Assembly (NCBI GenBank): GCA_036375275.1
Contig: DASUSF010000332.1
Coordinates: 1 to 5,884 of the forward strand
Direction: 5' to 3'
Source of the DNA: DASUSF01 sp036375275
GTDB lineage: Bacteria; Pseudomonadota; Alphaproteobacteria; Geminicoccales; Geminicoccaceae
DNA: 5,884 bases
The translations under genes were made by a program, and so were the position numbers. Below, one piece after another: positions 5,038 through 5,884 of the stretch (position 1 is the stretch's first letter; each line of letters opens with the position of its first letter). The notes beneath the pieces were generated by a model that was not told the DNA's origin, ran no database searches, and saw nothing but the letters and a program-made list of their open reading frames with translations.

Positions 5038-5884
5038 ATGATTCGGGGTAAGGCGGCAGCGTTCGGGCTTGCCGGAACCATGATGGTCGCCGGCGTGGCG
5101 ATGGCGGCGGACGACGAGGCCGTGGTCAACGTCTACAGCTCGCGCCATTACGACACCGACACCGCCCTCTACGACACCTTCACCGAGGAGACCGGGATCG
5201 AGGTCAACCTGATCGAGGGCGACGCCGACGAGTTGATCGAGCGGATCAAGCTGGAGGGGGAGAACAGCCCCGCGGACGTGCTGATCACGGTCGACGCGGG
5301 GCGCCTCTTCCGGGCCGAGGAGGCCGGCATCCTGCAGCCGGTCGAGTCCGAGGTCCTGAACGAGCGAATCCCGGAGAACCTCCGCCACCCCGACGGGCTG
5401 TGGTACGGCCTCACCAAGCGCGTGCGGGCGATCGTCCGGAGCACGGAGCGCACCGGCGAGGACGAGATCAGGCGCTACGAGGATCTGGCGGAGCCGGCCT
5501 TCGAGGACCGGGTCTGCATCCGCTCCTCGAGCAACATCTACAACCAGTCGCTGGTCGCCTCGATGATCGAGAGCCAGGGGCCCGAGGCGGCCGAGGCCTG
5601 GCTCGAAGGTCTGGTCGCCAACATGGCGCGCCCGCCCCAGGGCGGGGACCGCGACCAGATCCGCGCGGGCGCGGCCGGCGAGTGCGACGTCGCGGTGGTC
5701 AATCACTACTATCTCGTGCGGATGCTGGAAGGTGACGACGAGGCGGACCGGGAGGCGGCCCGGGCCGTGGAGATCGTGGTCCCGAACCAGGGCGGCCGGG
5801 GCGCCCACGCCAACATCAGCGGCGCCGGCGTGGTCGTGGGCGCGCCGCACCCCGAGAACGCGGTCCGCTTCCTCGAATACCTCA
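5038..5884 (+). CDS. Ferric iron ABC transporter substrate-binding protein (FbpA/FutA type), 3' end cut by window
   Basis: The first 282 codons are present; the family is usually about 340 residues, so roughly the last 55-65 are missing. A signal peptide (MIRGK, hydrophobic core, AMA|A near residue 23) sends it to the periplasm. The mature protein opens with VNVYSSRHYDTD (Y33, H37, Y38), the usual start of FutA-like iron binders. GDADELIERI and ADVLITVDAG are further family motifs. SSSNIYNQS contains Y168, and NHYY contains the twin tyrosines Y224-Y225. Together these tyrosines correspond well to the Fe(III) ligands known in FutA-type proteins. C160 and C216 are candidates for a disulfide. 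The role is to capture Fe(III) and deliver it to an inner-membrane ABC permease, whose genes would be expected beyond the window. Start 5038 has GGAGAG 7 nt upstream; the in-frame ATG at 5023 has no such site. An ICE-like site and promoter upstream suggest iron control. Confidence 0.92.
   Translation, partial: MIRGKAAAFGLAGTMMVAGVAMAADDEAVVNVYSSRHYDTDTALYDTFTEETGIEVNLIEGDADELIERIKLEGENSPADVLITVDAGRLFRAEEAGILQPVESEVLNERIPENLRHPDGLWYGLTKRVRAIVRSTERTGEDEIRRYEDLAEPAFEDRVCIRSSSNIYNQSLVASMIESQGPEAAEAWLEGLVANMARPPQGGDRDQIRAGAAGECDVAVVNHYYLVRMLEGDDEADREAARAVEIVVPNQGGRGAHANISGAGVVVGAPHPENAVRFLEYL

Noticed and set aside
4987..5850. A 287-residue open frame antisense to the iron-binding protein
   Set aside because: It is composed of repetitive Asp/Val/Leu/Arg translation typical of the reverse complement of GC-rich coding DNA. 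The sense strand carries the signal peptide and iron-ligand motifs.

Overview
The window is about 5.9 kb of very GC-rich DNA from a Gram-negative bacterium, most likely an alphaproteobacterium. Evidence for this is the composition, a near-consensus EcfG (general stress sigma factor) promoter, a sequence close to the Irr-binding ICE box, a DUF3309 mini-protein, and a secreted protein with a TPR-like motif frequent in that class. The sequence alone does not give a genus; a Rhodospirillales-like soil or water organism is a guess.

Layout from left to right. (1) Positions 54-326 (+) encode a small exported protein of unknown function. (2) Positions 327-626 hold no convincing gene, but contain two inverted repeats. 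(3) Positions 627-2111 (+) encode a radical SAM enzyme with an unusual order: a SPASM/twitch-like cysteine region first, then the CxxxCxxC radical SAM core. (4) Positions 2112-2268 are a convergent gap with two GC-rich hairpins. (5) Positions 2269-2424 (-) encode a 51-residue DUF3309 membrane mini-protein, and 2550-2915 (-) encode a small six-cysteine lipoprotein. A GGAAC-N17-CGTT promoter precedes the first, and a slightly long version precedes the second. (6) Positions 2916-3116 are a divergent promoter region with a perfect 14-nt palindrome. (7) Positions 3117-4871 (+) encode a membrane-anchored PQQ-type sugar dehydrogenase fused to a C-terminal cytochrome c. (8) Positions 4872-5037 hold a terminator-like hairpin, then an AT-rich island with an ICE-box-like site and a sigma70-type promoter. 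(9) From 5038 to the window end (+) runs the first 282 codons of a periplasmic ferric-iron-binding protein of the FbpA/FutA type.

The genes do not form one pathway. Two are stress-associated envelope genes (DUF3309 and the lipoprotein). One is a periplasmic respiratory dehydrogenase that would pass electrons from a sugar-like substrate through its own haem. One is the start of an iron-uptake ABC system that appears to be iron-regulated. The radical SAM enzyme stands alone, with no visible precursor peptide or partner. The best leads are the ICE-like site before the iron gene, the EcfG promoter before DUF3309, and the reversed cluster-domain order of the radical SAM protein. I saw no tRNA, rRNA, CRISPR array or transposase.
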